The notes beneath the pieces were generated by a model. The model did no database searches. It was not told the DNA's origin and saw only the letters and a list, made by a program, of their open reading frames with translations. 64,000 bases of DNA, taken from Alteromonas portus. GTDB taxonomy: Bacteria; Pseudomonadota; Gammaproteobacteria; Enterobacterales; Alteromonadaceae. Positions 1 through 9,386 of the stretch are shown piece by piece (the first letter of the stretch is position 1; every line of letters starts with the position of its first letter). The DNA is taken from the NCBI RefSeq assembly GCF_005117025.1, contig NZ_SWCO01000001.1, forward strand, positions 744,001-808,000, in the 5' to 3' direction. A program made the translations under genes and the position numbers.

Positions 1-1306
1 CTGGCGTGTGGTGAAGATCAAAATAATCTCTACCGTTTTGGTTTAATCTAATCGTTGGTACGCCTTTCGCTGCCAGCGGAATAATATCAGGGCCGCCGCC
101 AGCAATGTCTGAACCGCCACGCACTATACCTAGCGGTGATAAAATCTTCGCGATTTCGTCGACTAGCACAGTCGCTTTGGGGTTTACGTTTGACACAAGC
201 TGCCAGATAGTTTGCGCGCCAAAGTCTGACTCTGTGGCCAGAACGTGGTTTTCAAGGTTCTTTTCGTGTTGTTTAGCGTAAGCGAAGGCGCCTAATAAGC
301 CCACTTCTTCAGCGCCAAACATAACCACACGAATGGTGCGTTTTGGGCGTTCTGGCAGTGAAGCAATTAACGCCGCAGCTGCTGTGGTAATAGCAACGCC
401 AGCGCCGTCATCAACTGCACCAGTACCTAAATCCCAGCTGTCTAGGTGGCCGCCAATAAGGATAATCTCTTCGGGCTTCTCACTGCCCACTAAATCCAGT
501 ATTACGTTGCCGCTGTTTACTTCGCCTTTCCATTTCGATTCAGAGTGAAGCGACAATGACAGCGGTTTACCTAAGTTATGTAGACGTCGTAAATGGTCTG
601 CGTCAGGGTTTGAGATAGCGACTACGGGAATATCTGCCCAATTATCGCCGTCTGAACTCATCATGCCTGAGTGAGGAAAACGATGAGAGTCAGAACCTAC
701 TGAGCGCACTACCAGCGCTTCAGCGCCACCGCGTTGCGCATGTTGCCAACCAATACGGCGACGTTGATTTGCTTGACCATAGCCTGCACCTGTTTGGCTT
801 TTAACCATGGCGTCGCCATCGACAAATGCAATTTTGCCTTTAAGGGCACCGTCTTTTACTGCGGTTAGCGCGTGAATGTCTCTGAAATAAACGATGTCTG
901 CGTTGATCTCGCTTTCAGAAGGCGCCGCGCCACCTAGTGCTGTGCCATAAAGCGGTTGGGCATAAGGCGCAGTCAGTGAAATATGCAGGTGGCCTCTATC
1001 CCAAAATGGCATAGTGAATTCTTCTATGCTGACTTTATCAAAACCTAGACGCTCGCCTACCACCACGCCCCAATCTCTGGCTCGCTTTTCAGCTTCAGAG
1101 CCGCCTAAGCGAGGGCCAATCTCGGTAGTCAGTGATTCAACAATGCTATAGCCTAAATCGCTTTTCAGGGCTTTTTGAATTAATGCTTCCGCATTTTTCT
1201 TTTGCTCGTCAGTGATGGGGGAAGTTTCAGCAAAAACACCAAAACTGCATGCACTTACTAATGCACCAAACGCTAGCTTCCTAGCGATAGTATTCAATCG
1301 AGACAT
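1..1306 (-). CDS. Exported M28 family zinc peptidase (partial at the window edge)
   Basis: Predicted carboxypeptidase Q-like aminopeptidase of family M28, acting outside the cytoplasm. The start at 1306 follows a GGAGAA ribosome site. The N-terminus is a signal peptide; a VSAC sequence near residues 17-20 could be a weak lipobox, or signal peptidase I may cut after VFA. A PA-like insert precedes the catalytic domain. Zinc-ligand motifs are visible: GGHLDSWDLGTGAVDDGAG near residues 284-303, GAEEVGLLGA near 330 and ESDFGAQ near 355. A YFDLHHT motif near residue 430 should supply the last His ligand. About 435 residues are present, so perhaps 30 are missing off the left edge. A second M28 peptidase lies at 19734-21401. 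Exact substrate unknown. Confidence 0.88.
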   Translation of the reverse strand, partial: MSRLNTIARKLAFGALVSACSFGVFAETSPITDEQKKNAEALIQKALKSDLGYSIVESLTTEIGPRLGGSEAEKRARDWGVVVGERLGFDKVSIEEFTMPFWDRGHLHISLTAPYAQPLYGTALGGAAPSESEINADIVYFRDIHALTAVKDGALKGKIAFVDGDAMVKSQTGAGYGQANQRRRIGWQHAQRGGAEALVVRSVGSDSHRFPHSGMMSSDGDNWADIPVVAISNPDADHLRRLHNLGKPLSLSLHSESKWKGEVNSGNVILDLVGSEKPEEIILIGGHLDSWDLGTGAVDDGAGVAITTAAAALIASLPERPKRTIRVVMFGAEEVGLLGAFAYAKQHEKNLENHVLATESDFGAQTIWQLVSNVNPKATVLVDEIAKILSPLGIVRGGSDIAGGGPDIIPLAAKGVPTIRLNQNGRDYFDLHHTP

Positions 1307-1463
1307 GTGTTCTCCATGGATTATTTTTATATTTCTATTTGATTTGCGCGAGCAAAACTCTAACTCCACCATCATAGCCAATTTGATTGCCCCTTTCGAG
1401 GCAAACCACAAGGCTAAGTCGTATGTTAATCGCAAAATCGTTTGTGTGAGTAAGTGAATGGAA

Positions 1464-1495
1464 TTAAAAAAAGAGGAGCCTAATGGCTCCTCTTT
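1464..1495 (-). terminator. Intrinsic terminator of the rsx-nth operon
   Basis: A perfect 11-bp stem (1470-1480 with 1485-1495) with loop TAAT is followed on the minus strand by seven T residues. It lies just beyond the nth stop codon. Confidence 0.85.
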
Positions 1496-1504
1496 AAAAA
1501 TGTT

Positions 1505-2227
1505 CTATTTGCGCTTCTTCTTAAGCGCCAACTTTTGCTTTTTCTCTTGTTCTTTCAGCACTTCGTTAATAAAACTCTTTCTGCCGAACTCACGTGTGAT
1601 AACACACTTGTTTAAGTCGAAACCGCGGGCAGGGCAGTATTCTCTACCGTACAAGATAATCTGTAGATGTAGGTCGTTCCATCTTTCTCTAGGGAACAAG
1701 CGTTTTGCGTCACGCTCTGTCTGCTCAACACTCTTTCCGTTCGACAAACCCCAGCGGTACATTAAACGGTGAATATGAGTATCTACCGGGAAAGCAGGAA
1801 TGCCAAAGCCTTGAGACATAACCACAGCGGCAGTCTTGTGACCAACGGCAGGCATGGCTTCCAGCGCTTCAAAGTTTGCAGGCACTTCACCGTTGTGTTG
1901 TTTAATGATCATGTCAGACAAATGCCAAATGCCTTTTGACTTCATGGGGGATAAACCACAAGGGCGGATAATGTCTTGAATTTCTTCAATACTCATCAAT
2001 ACCATGTCGTAAGGGTTATCTGCACGAGCGAATAGCTTTGGCGTAATCTGATTAACGCGCTCATCGGTACATTGAGCCGACAATAGAACCGCAATGAGTA
2101 AGGTATAGGGGTCTTTGTGATCTAAAAAGATAGGAATTTCTGGATAAAGGTCATCCAATATCCGCATTATTTCTTTAACTTTTTCCTGCTTAGAAAGCGG
2201 CTTGGCCGGCTTAACTACATCATTCAT
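1505..2227 (-). CDS. nth: Endonuclease III-like DNA glycosylase with an incomplete Fe-S motif
   Basis: Base-excision repair glycosylase/AP lyase of the HhH-GPD superfamily, 240 residues (E. coli Nth has 211). The helix-hairpin-helix MPAVGHKTA carries the presumed catalytic Lys131, and the VDTH motif carries Asp149, with the same 18-residue spacing as E. coli K120/D138. The C-terminal Fe-S loop is unusual. Aligning by distance from the catalytic Asp, C198 and C208 match E. coli C187 and C197, but the other two positions are L205 and F214. A 4Fe-4S cluster with four Cys ligands therefore cannot form. The C-terminus adds a Lys-rich tail. It is the last gene of the rsx operon, 36 bases after rsxE, the usual gammaproteobacterial position of nth. 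The glycosylase call is firm; substrate range and cluster state are open. Confidence 0.88.
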   Translation of the reverse strand: MNDVVKPAKPLSKQEKVKEIMRILDDLYPEIPIFLDHKDPYTLLIAVLLSAQCTDERVNQITPKLFARADNPYDMVLMSIEEIQDIIRPCGLSPMKSKGIWHLSDMIIKQHNGEVPANFEALEAMPAVGHKTAAVVMSQGFGIPAFPVDTHIHRLMYRWGLSNGKSVEQTERDAKRLFPRERWNDLHLQIILYGREYCPARGFDLNKCVITREFGRKSFINEVLKEQEKKQKLALKKKRK

Positions 2228-2263
2228 TTCTCAATACTTTTTTTGTTTTGCATGTTTTAGCGT

Positions 2264-2956
2264 TTAGCTTTCAGCTGTAACGCGAACCCGTTCAGCCTTC
2301 ACCGCAGGCGACGTCTGCTTAGCGGCTAACTTCGCATCTATACTGTTTTTGATGGCAATGAGAAGACCCATGCCTAAAAAGGCACCCGGTGGTAAGATCG
2401 CAAGCAAAAACGGGGTTTCAGTGTTAAATAGCGTAATAGTCCAGTTTGCGGCAATTGGACCGAACAGCCTATCAGCCCCTGCTAACAACGTACCTGCACC
2501 CAATATTTCACGCATACCACCTAAAATAACCAGCACCGCGGTAAAGCCTAGTCCCATCATAAGCCCATCGTAAGCTGAGGCGAGCGGCCCATTTTTCGAC
2601 GCAAAGGCCTCTGCGCGGCCTATAATGGCACAGTTAGTTACAATCAGCGGAATGAAAATACCTAGTGCTAAATAAAGGTCGTAGGTGTAAGCATTCATTA
2701 ATAGTTGAACAATGGTAACGAATGCCGCGATGATCATAACAAAAACGGGAATGCGGATTTCGTTTCTAACCACATTTCGAACGAGTGAAACGGTAACGTT
2801 ACTGCCGATTAATACCAACATAGTAGCGAGGCCTAACCCAAGACCATTGATAAAGGTTGCGGTAACAGCCAATAGCGGGCATAAACCTAACAGTTGGACC
2901 AGTGCTGGATTGTTCTTCCAAAGCCCTTGTAAAGACAGGTCGCGAAAGTCAGTCAC
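2264..2956 (-). CDS. rsxE: Electron transport complex subunit RsxE/RnfE
   Basis: Integral inner-membrane subunit of the Rsx (Rnf) complex, which couples electron transfer between ferredoxin/NADH-type donors and acceptors to ion movement and, in E. coli, keeps SoxR reduced. It has 230 residues (E. coli 231) and about six hydrophobic segments. It contains the [16 protein letters not shown] stretch shared by the RnfA/RnfE/NqrD/NqrE family. The start lies one base beyond the rsxG stop, indicating translational coupling. A Lys/Arg-rich C-terminal tail follows the last membrane segment. Nothing looks broken. Confidence 0.95.
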   Translation of the reverse strand: MTDFRDLSLQGLWKNNPALVQLLGLCPLLAVTATFINGLGLGLATMLVLIGSNVTVSLVRNVVRNEIRIPVFVMIIAAFVTIVQLLMNAYTYDLYLALGIFIPLIVTNCAIIGRAEAFASKNGPLASAYDGLMMGLGFTAVLVILGGMREILGAGTLLAGADRLFGPIAANWTITLFNTETPFLLAILPPGAFLGMGLLIAIKNSIDAKLAAKQTSPAVKAERVRVTAES

Positions 2957-2957
2957 A

Positions 2958-3815
2958 CTATAGCTCCTCTACACTATGAGGTTGAGCCTCATTTACATTA
3001 ACGGCATCAATCGTTTCAACAGACTCTGTATTTGCGCAGGTGTTAGGTGCATCGAAAAGCATAGACTGGTTGGCCTGTGCATAGAGTAAAGCGTTGCGTA
3101 CTGCACTTACTACCGCCCTTGGCGTGATGGTAGCGCCAGTAAACTGATCAAACTCTCCGCCGTCTTTTTTGACCTGCCAAGGCGCCAAATTGTCGGGTGA
3201 AAAAGACTTTCCACTAAATGTTGTTATCCAGTTACTAACAGCTAGCTCTATTTTGTCGCCCAACCCAGGGGTTTCTTTGTGTTCAATAACGCGTACGCCA
3301 AGTACTTTCATACTGATTGGTTTAGCTTGGGTCTCATTCTCGTCTAGATCAGATGGATTAATAGGCGTTGGCGTATCCGAGAGTGCTAACGCGGTAACAT
3401 TAACATTTTCACTGTCACTATTGAGCAAATCAGTGTTTGTATTTTGGGGCATACCGGCACTAATAGCAGCGCTGACGTTTACACCCACTACAATATCGAT
3501 ATCGCCGCTGTATCCGTCTGGCGCAGTGGCTTCTAATACTAATGCGCTAGGTTGGCCGTCTAACGTCGCACGATATATTTTGTGGGATTTTTTGTTTCCA
3601 AGTTCAGGTGCATTGACTTCTGTGCAGTTGGCGTAAAGCGCATTGTCGTGGAATTCGCTAGGCACGACTTCATTAAGCACGCTTAGCAATTTTTGCTGCT
3701 TTTGTTGCTCAATTTTGTCTTGGGTACCAAAAAACGTAAGTGCGATTAATGCTGTGGTAACAACGGCAAACGCACCTAACATTAGGCCGTTTTTGGCTAG
3801 GCTTTCTTTCATCAT
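2958..3815 (-). CDS. rsxG: Electron transport complex subunit RsxG/RnfG, with an insertion
   Basis: Periplasm-facing flavoprotein subunit of the Rsx complex. One N-terminal membrane anchor (about residues 9-30) precedes an FMN-binding domain. The flavinylation motif TGAT is at residues 226-229, so Thr229 should carry covalent FMN, matching the known Thr of RnfG. The protein has 285 residues against about 206 in E. coli. Most of the extra length is a roughly 55-residue Ser/Asn/Asp-rich insert at about 114-168, between VVGVNVSA and MKVLGVRV, where E. coli has a short turn. The C-terminus is also extended and acidic. The start overlaps the rsxD stop by 4 bases. Confidence 0.94.
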   Translation of the reverse strand: MMKESLAKNGLMLGAFAVVTTALIALTFFGTQDKIEQQKQQKLLSVLNEVVPSEFHDNALYANCTEVNAPELGNKKSHKIYRATLDGQPSALVLEATAPDGYSGDIDIVVGVNVSAAISAGMPQNTNTDLLNSDSENVNVTALALSDTPTPINPSDLDENETQAKPISMKVLGVRVIEHKETPGLGDKIELAVSNWITTFSGKSFSPDNLAPWQVKKDGGEFDQFTGATITPRAVVSAVRNALLYAQANQSMLFDAPNTCANTESVETIDAVNVNEAQPHSVEEL

Positions 3816-4900
3816 TGCTGTTTACCTCGACCTTTGCTCACGTTTTTGCCGTATACGCGAGGACGGGTATAATAATCAATCAAGGGTACCGCCATGTTCA
3901 TAATGATAACCGCAAACGCTACAGCATCAGGGTACCCACCAAAGGTACGGATGATTACCACCCAAAAGCCAATTGCAGCACCGAAAATAATGCGGCCTTT
4001 TGGTGTTGTTGACGCTGAAACTGGGTCGGTTGCGATAAAAAAGGCACCTACCATTACTGCACCGTTAAATAGATGAAATAGCGGTGAAGCATAGTAATCT
4101 GCATTTACCAGATGAAGCAATGCCGCACAAACGAATACGCTCAGCAGCATGCCGCCTGGGATGTGCCAGCTAATAACGCGGGTTTTCCATAGATAGAGAC
4201 CACCGAGTAAATAAGCAAGACTTACTATGCCCCATCCTGCACCGGCGGCTTCGAATAAACCGCCATTGAAGATAGGTTTGGCTAATGACTCTGAGTAGGT
4301 TACGCCTTGCGTGAGGTCGGTTTTCAATGTATCTAACGGTGTTGCCATGGTTACACCATCGGCAATGGTTTTGAGTTGAGTGACATCGTATCCACTGGTA
4401 GTAAAACCAGTAAAGATGAGTGAAACCGAATCTAAAAAGCTTGGCGTGATGCCAGCGTGAGTCGCGGGAGGCAACCATAGGCTCATCGCTGCAGGAAATG
4501 AAATAAGCAGCACCACGTAAGCAATCATGGCTGGGTTGAAAATATTAAAGCCAAGCCCACCGTAAATCTGTTTAGCTACCGCAATGGCGAAGAAAACGCC
4601 TGTCACCGTCATCCACCACGGCAGGGTAGGTGGAATACTAATAGCGATTAATAAGCCCGTTAAAACCGCGCTGTAATCGGTAAGGGTGCGTTCGATAGGG
4701 CGCTTTCTTAAATATAAAATAACCCCTTCAATAACTAGTGCACTTACTACCGCAATAACTGCTTGAATAAGCATGCCCCAGCCAAAGAAAAAAGATTGAG
4801 CTATCATGCCTGGGATCATGGCGTAAATGACCATGCGCATGACCTGTCCGGTATCGCGTTTAACCCGTTGGTGTGGTGAACTCGATAAACTTAACTTCAT
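3812..4900 (-). CDS. rsxD: Electron transport complex subunit RsxD/RnfD
   Basis: Polytopic inner-membrane flavoprotein of the Rsx complex, 362 residues, family NqrB/RnfD. Thr187 sits in the TMATPL sequence; this is exactly the position reported to carry covalent FMN in Vibrio cholerae RnfD. The conserved [10 protein letters not shown] segment near residue 290 and the C-terminal [13 protein letters not shown] motif are intact. Hydrophobic segments run from about residue 25 to 345. It overlaps rsxC upstream by 4 bases and rsxG downstream by 4 bases, so translation is probably coupled. Confidence 0.95.
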   Translation of the reverse strand: MKLSLSSSPHQRVKRDTGQVMRMVIYAMIPGMIAQSFFFGWGMLIQAVIAVVSALVIEGVILYLRKRPIERTLTDYSAVLTGLLIAISIPPTLPWWMTVTGVFFAIAVAKQIYGGLGFNIFNPAMIAYVVLLISFPAAMSLWLPPATHAGITPSFLDSVSLIFTGFTTSGYDVTQLKTIADGVTMATPLDTLKTDLTQGVTYSESLAKPIFNGGLFEAAGAGWGIVSLAYLLGGLYLWKTRVISWHIPGGMLLSVFVCAALLHLVNADYYASPLFHLFNGAVMVGAFFIATDPVSASTTPKGRIIFGAAIGFWVVIIRTFGGYPDAVAFAVIIMNMAVPLIDYYTRPRVYGKNVSKGRGKQQ

Positions 4901-7797
4901 TCTGATTCTTTCTCTTGTTCAGCTGCCGCTTTCTTTGCTTTAGCCTTAGCTACTGCAGCCGCTATGCGCGCTTTCTTTTCATCTTGCTCGGTAGGTTGAG
5001 AAGAGGTTTGCGCGCTTGTGGCTTGCGCTGCATTGGTAGACGATTCACTCTGCTCAGATGATTTACTGCTTTCCTGTTCATCAGTATCTGTTGTGGTCGC
5101 TAAATCACCATTACCTTTTTGAGCAAGTTTCTTTGCTTTTGCCTTTGCCACGGCAGCGGCAATGCGTGCTTTTTTCTCGTCAGCTTCATTTGTCGAGGCA
5201 GCGTCGTTAGCATCAGTTTGCTCGCTTCCTTGATGTTCTTCCTGCTTAGCCGCTTTTTTGGCTTTCGCTTTCGCCACCGCAGCAGCAATGCGCGCTTTTT
5301 TTTCATCCGCTTCGCTCAAGTTGTTAACAGGATCTGATGAGCTATCACTCTGAGCACTATTGTTTTGTTCGCTGACGCTTTGAAAACTGGCTTCTTCTGG
5401 CGAGTTAACATCTTGATTCTCAATACCAGCCTCGCCATCAGGGCTAGATGCTTGCGTTTTTTGCGAAGCGGCCTTTTTAGCTTTCGCTTTCGCTACCGCC
5501 GCTGCGATCCTAGCCTGCTTTTCATCTAGCTGTTCATTGGAGTGACTGTCTGGCTGCTCATCTAATTGAGTTGGCGCACCTTGCCCTGAAACTGACTTAT
5601 CAGGCTGACCGTCTTCGCTATTTTTAGCAGCTTTTTGCGCTTTAGCTTTAGCGATTGCCGCGGCAATACGCGCTTTTTTCTGCGCTTCAGCGTTTAGCTC
5701 TGAATTAGTTTCAGTATCGGAAAGTTCAGTTTGCTTTTCGCCTTGAGAGCCCGCAGGTTTTTCTGCTGAAGATGCCTCAGACTGGCTGGCTTGTGCGGCT
5801 TTCTTCGCTTTTGCTCTTGCTATAGCGGCAGCAACTTTAGCTTTTTTCTCATCTTCTGGTGATGATGACTCATTACTTGGCTGGTCTGTGGTTGATGGTT
5901 CGACAGCGCTTTCATCTTGCGTTTCGTTTTGAGCTTGTGCGGCTTTTTTTGCTTTTGCTCTGGCGATTGCTGCAGCAACCTTTGCCTTTTTGTCATCTTC
6001 TGGCGATGACGCCGGTTCAACTTGCTTATCCGCGCTATCAAGTTGAACTTCATTCTGGGCTTGTGCGGCTTTCTTGGCTTTTGCTCTTGCAATTGCGGCG
6101 GCTACCTGTGCTTTTTTATCATCGGTAGCATTATTTGGTTCGCCGGCATTAGCTGGATTGCTTTCAGCATTCGCATTAGCCTGCATGGCCGCTTTCTTCG
6201 CTTTCGCACGCGCAAGCGCCGCCGCTACTTTGTCCTTGGCTTCAGTTGCGCCAGCATCAACAGCGTTATTCGCATTTTCAGCTGCCACAGCATTTTGCTC
6301 TTTGGCCTTGTTTGCGGCTAAACGTGCTTCTTTTGCCTTTCTATGTTTTGCTTCGCGCTCAAGTTTTTCGCGTTCTAAACGTTCTTTACGTGCCTCAAAA
6401 CGCTGTTTGGCCTTCTCAGCTTTGTTCTTTTCATCGCGCTGAATGCGTATTTCAGATTTAGCTTGTCGATAGTAATGCACCAGTGGGATCTCACTGGGGC
6501 AAACGTAGGCACATGCACCGCACTCTATACAGTCGAAAAGGTCGTATTCTTCGGCTTTATCGTACTCTTTTGCTTTGGCGTGCCAAAACATTTGTTGGGG
6601 GAGCAATGACGCAGGGCATGCGTCGGCGCATGCACTACAGCGAATACAGGGGCGTTCTGCATTATCGTCTACCAGCTCTTTTTTTGCTGGAACCAGCAAA
6701 CAGTTTGTGGTTTTTACCACGGGGATTGTAGCGTCTGATAAAGTGAAGCCCATCATAGGTCCACCCATAATCACTTTAGGCGCTTTTTGTTTTTTCGGGT
6801 TGTAGTTTGCTTCGTCTAACAGATGAGAAACAGGCGTACCCAACAACGCTCTGAAATTGCTAGGTGATTCAACGGCTTCACCAGTTACGGTAACAATGCG
6901 TTCTATGAGTGGCTTACCATGTAATATGGCATCTGCAATAGCGTAGCAGGTACCCACGTTGAACATCATCACGCCTACGTCGGCAGGCAATCCATTTCTT
7001 GGAACTTCTCGGCCAGTCAGTACCTGAATCAGCTGTTTTTCGCCGCCGGCAGGGTATTTAGTTTCAACGCTAACAACGCGGTAATCTTTCTTATCCTGAC
7101 AGGCAATATTGAGTGCCTCGAAAGCTTCGGGCTTATTGTCTTCAACGGCCACCACAATTGCTTTTGGCCCGATAAGGTGAGTAAGAATGTCTAGACCTTG
7201 GCGTATTTGCCAGGCGTGCTCACGCATCAATCGATCATCAGACGTGATATAGGGTTCGCACTCAATGCCGTTGAGGATAAGGAATTCGACGGGTTTAGAC
7301 GTAGATGTTTTTATATGGGTAGGAAAACCCGCTCCACCCATTCCAGAAATACCAGCTTGGCAAATGGCTTCAATAAGTTTGTTTTTATCAAGCTCGCTGT
7401 AGTTAGCGATGGGTGACAGGTCGCACCATGTGTCTTTACCGTCTGGGCGTATTGAAATACACATTTCTGTTAGGCCGCTGGGGTGTGCCACAACATGTGG
7501 CGCAATCGCAACAACCTCACCCGAAGTCGGCGCGTGAACCGGTACTGAAAAGGGTGAAGAGCTTTGCGAAAGTATTTGGCCTTTCAATACGAAATCACCA
7601 ACTTCCACACAGCAAATACCGTCTGAGCCAATGTGCTGCCTTAACGGGACAATCAGTAATTCGGGTAACGACGGCTTCTTTATTACTGATGTGTTAGAAA
7701 GCGTTTTTTTATCGTCAGGATGTACGCCACCAGGAAATGAGTACATCTTTCCCGCTTCAAGGGTTTCTATAATTGAATCAAAACTTGGATACATCAC
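4897..7797 (-). CDS. rsxC: Electron transport complex subunit RsxC/RnfC with nine C-terminal repeats
   Basis: Peripheral NADH/FMN and Fe-S subunit of the Rsx complex, 966 residues (E. coli about 740). The N-terminal RnfC barrel-sandwich domain and the Complex1 51K-like flavin/NADH domain (around [12 protein letters not shown] and [15 protein letters not shown]) fill roughly residues 30-330. Two 4Fe-4S motifs follow: [12 protein letters not shown] near 380 and [12 protein letters not shown] near 422. A charged helical linker (about 445-510) leads to nine copies of an 18-residue Lys/Ala unit resembling [18 protein letters not shown] between about 520 and 966. Acidic, Ser/Gln/Asn-rich spacers of varying length separate the copies. 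The repeat type is known in RsxC; nine copies is long. It starts 2 bases after rsxB. Confidence 0.95.
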   Translation of the reverse strand: MMYPSFDSIIETLEAGKMYSFPGGVHPDDKKTLSNTSVIKKPSLPELLIVPLRQHIGSDGICCVEVGDFVLKGQILSQSSSPFSVPVHAPTSGEVVAIAPHVVAHPSGLTEMCISIRPDGKDTWCDLSPIANYSELDKNKLIEAICQAGISGMGGAGFPTHIKTSTSKPVEFLILNGIECEPYITSDDRLMREHAWQIRQGLDILTHLIGPKAIVVAVEDNKPEAFEALNIACQDKKDYRVVSVETKYPAGGEKQLIQVLTGREVPRNGLPADVGVMMFNVGTCYAIADAILHGKPLIERIVTVTGEAVESPSNFRALLGTPVSHLLDEANYNPKKQKAPKVIMGGPMMGFTLSDATIPVVKTTNCLLVPAKKELVDDNAERPCIRCSACADACPASLLPQQMFWHAKAKEYDKAEEYDLFDCIECGACAYVCPSEIPLVHYYRQAKSEIRIQRDEKNKAEKAKQRFEARKERLEREKLEREAKHRKAKEARLAANKAKEQNAVAAENANNAVDAGATEAKDKVAAALARAKAKKAAMQANANAESNPANAGEPNNATDDKKAQVAAAIARAKAKKAAQAQNEVQLDSADKQVEPASSPEDDKKAKVAAAIARAKAKKAAQAQNETQDESAVEPSTTDQPSNESSSPEDEKKAKVAAAIARAKAKKAAQASQSEASSAEKPAGSQGEKQTELSDTETNSELNAEAQKKARIAAAIAKAKAQKAAKNSEDGQPDKSVSGQGAPTQLDEQPDSHSNEQLDEKQARIAAAVAKAKAKKAASQKTQASSPDGEAGIENQDVNSPEEASFQSVSEQNNSAQSDSSSDPVNNLSEADEKKARIAAAVAKAKAKKAAKQEEHQGSEQTDANDAASTNEADEKKARIAAAVAKAKAKKLAQKGNGDLATTTDTDEQESSKSSEQSESSTNAAQATSAQTSSQPTEQDEKKARIAAAVAKAKAKKAAAEQEKESE

Positions 7798-7799
7798 AA

Positions 7800-8381
7800 T
7801 TACGACACCATTTTGATGGGGATATCACCTTTTGGTGATGATTCAAAATCCCATTTCCATGTAGAAGTGGTTTGGGCAATCGGCACCATGTCGATACAGT
7901 CGACAGGGCAGGGATCTACACATAAGTCGCACCCTGTACATTCATCAGTAATAACTGTATGCATATGTTTGGCGGCACCTAAAATAGCGTCGACAGGGCA
8001 GGCCTGAATACATTTGGTACAGCCGATACATTCGTCTTCGCGAATGAAGGCAACTTTTTTTACGTCTTCTTCGCCGTGTGCTGCGTCAAGAGGTTTTGGT
8101 TCGACCCCCATCAAGTCTGCGAGCTTTTTAATCGTTGCCTCGCCACCAGGTGGGCACTTATTAATATCATCACCTTCTGCAATTGCCTCAGCATAAGGTT
8201 TGCACCCCGGATATCCACACTGGCCACACTGAGTTTGCGGCAGTACGGCATCAATTTGCTCAACAAGCGGGTCGCCTTCAACTTTAAAGCGGATGCTTGC
8301 GTAGCCTAAAACTAAACCAAAAATAAGCGCAAGGGCGCCAATGGCAATGAGGGCGAATATAATAGCGGTAGATATCGTCAT
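7800..8381 (-). CDS. rsxB: Electron transport complex subunit RsxB/RnfB
   Basis: Fe-S subunit of the Rsx complex, 193 residues. One N-terminal membrane anchor covers about residues 5-28. A 4Fe-4S domain has Cys52, Cys55, Cys60 and Cys76 (CGQCGYPGC then NKCPPGG). Two ferredoxin motifs follow: [12 protein letters not shown] at 118-129 and [12 protein letters not shown] at 148-159. All expected cysteines are present. The start overlaps the rsxA stop by one base (TAATG), so the two are probably translationally coupled. Confidence 0.96.
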   Translation of the reverse strand: MTISTAIIFALIAIGALALIFGLVLGYASIRFKVEGDPLVEQIDAVLPQTQCGQCGYPGCKPYAEAIAEGDDINKCPPGGEATIKKLADLMGVEPKPLDAAHGEEDVKKVAFIREDECIGCTKCIQACPVDAILGAAKHMHTVITDECTGCDLCVDPCPVDCIDMVPIAQTTSTWKWDFESSPKGDIPIKMVS

Positions 8382-8962
8382 TACACTTTCACCAGTCCAC
8401 TGAAGCCCATAAATGCGAGAGACATGAGACCAGCGGTTATCATTGCAATCGAGGCACCTTTAAAAGATACAGGTACATCAGCAGCAGCTAAACGCTCACG
8501 CATAGCCGCAAACAACACCAGCACTAATGAGAATCCCACCGCAGCGCCGAAACCATAGATAAGGCTCTGCATGAAATTATGCTGTTCGGTAAGGTTTAAT
8601 AGTGCTACACCAAGTACTGCGCAGTTGGTTGTGATAAGAGGGAGGAATATACCTAACAATCTATATAAGGTAGGGCTTGTTTTGTGCACAACCATTTCTG
8701 TGAACTGAACCACTACCGCGATGACCAGAATAAAGGCTAGTGTTCTAAGGTAGCCGATGCCCAGTGGAGCAAGTAAATAGGTTTCAACCAAGTAACTTGA
8801 TGCTGATGCAAGAGTCAGTACGAATGTGGTAGCCATAGACATACCCATGGCGGTTTCTAATTTTCCAGAAACGCCCATAAACGGACATAAGCCGAGAAAT
8901 TTAACCAACACAAAGTTGTTAACCAGTACTGTACCAATCAATAGCAGTAAAAATTCAGTCAT
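8381..8962 (-). CDS. rsxA: Electron transport complex subunit RsxA/RnfA
   Basis: Integral membrane subunit of the Rsx complex and first gene of its operon, 193 residues (as in E. coli), about six transmembrane helices. It carries the conserved [13 protein letters not shown] motif near residues 23-35 and [13 protein letters not shown] near 110-122. These are the membrane half-loops containing Cys that RnfA and RnfE share. A small inverted repeat at 8973-8987 (ATTCCT-TCG-AGGAAT) overlaps the Shine-Dalgarno region AAGGA and might mask it. The AT-rich leader between 8963 and 9155 should contain the operon promoter; I could not choose one convincingly. Confidence 0.95.
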   Translation of the reverse strand: MTEFLLLLIGTVLVNNFVLVKFLGLCPFMGVSGKLETAMGMSMATTFVLTLASASSYLVETYLLAPLGIGYLRTLAFILVIAVVVQFTEMVVHKTSPTLYRLLGIFLPLITTNCAVLGVALLNLTEQHNFMQSLIYGFGAAVGFSLVLVLFAAMRERLAAADVPVSFKGASIAMITAGLMSLAFMGFSGLVKV

Positions 8963-9155
8963 GAATAACGCAATTCCTTCGAGGAATCTTGACGGACAAT
9001 GCCCGCGAATTAAAAAGAAAAACAGATTAGGTCTATTATCCCTTTTTAGAACGGGTTTAACAACTTGATTGAATTAGGGTTATTTAATGTCTAAACGCGT
9101 TGTTTTAGGAATTAAAATAGAATGAAATGGGTGAGGCGATTAAGAGCCAACTAAG

Positions 9156-9232
9156 TGGCTCCCCCTCCCCGACTCGAACGGGGGACCTGCGGATTAACAG
9201 TCCGTCGCTCTAACCAACTGAGCTAAGGGGGA
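9156..9232 (-). tRNA. tRNA-Asn (GTT), copy 2 of a tandem pair
   Basis: A 77-base cloverleaf including encoded CCA. The acceptor stem TCCCCCT pairs with AGGGGGA, D-stem GCTC with GAGC, and T-stem CCCCG with CGGGG around TTCGAGT. The anticodon loop CTGTTAA gives anticodon GTT, asparagine. There is an A-C mismatch at the top of the anticodon stem (27-43), present in both copies. It is the downstream gene of the pair and lies 193 bases upstream of rsxA on the same strand. Confidence 0.97.
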
Positions 9233-9259
9233 ATCGACACCTAAGTTGTTTGCTGAAGT

Positions 9260-9336
9260 TGGCTCCCCCTCCCCGACTCGAACGGGGGACCTGCGGATTA
9301 ACAGTCCGTCGCTCTAACCAACTGAGCTAAGGGGGA
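9260..9336 (-). tRNA. tRNA-Asn (GTT), copy 1 of a tandem pair
   Basis: Identical to the neighbouring copy over all 77 bases, with anticodon loop CTGTTAA (GTT) and encoded CCA. A 27-base spacer separates the two, so they are probably cut from one transcript. A consensus sigma-70 promoter lies directly upstream. Confidence 0.97.
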
Positions 9337-9357
9337 CCTGTGCTTCAACGGAGGCGA

Positions 9358-9386
9358 ATATTAAAGACGTACTTGGGAACTGTCAA
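9358..9386 (-). promoter_or_regulatory. Sigma-70 promoter of the tRNA-Asn pair
   Basis: On the minus strand the -35 element TTGACA (9381-9386) is separated by exactly 17 bases from the -10 element TAATAT (9358-9363). A GC-rich discriminator follows, as is usual for stringently controlled stable-RNA promoters, and the first tRNA begins 21 bases past the -10 box. Confidence 0.85.

Noticed and set aside
4900-6240. Regularly spaced repeats that might suggest a CRISPR array or tandem DNA repeat
   Set aside because: The period is variable and the repeats are conserved at protein level in the rsxC frame; it is coding repetition.
5100-6442. Several open frames of 68-122 codons antisense or out of frame within rsxC
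   Set aside because: They are shadows of the Lys/Ala repeat, whose biased codons leave other frames open.
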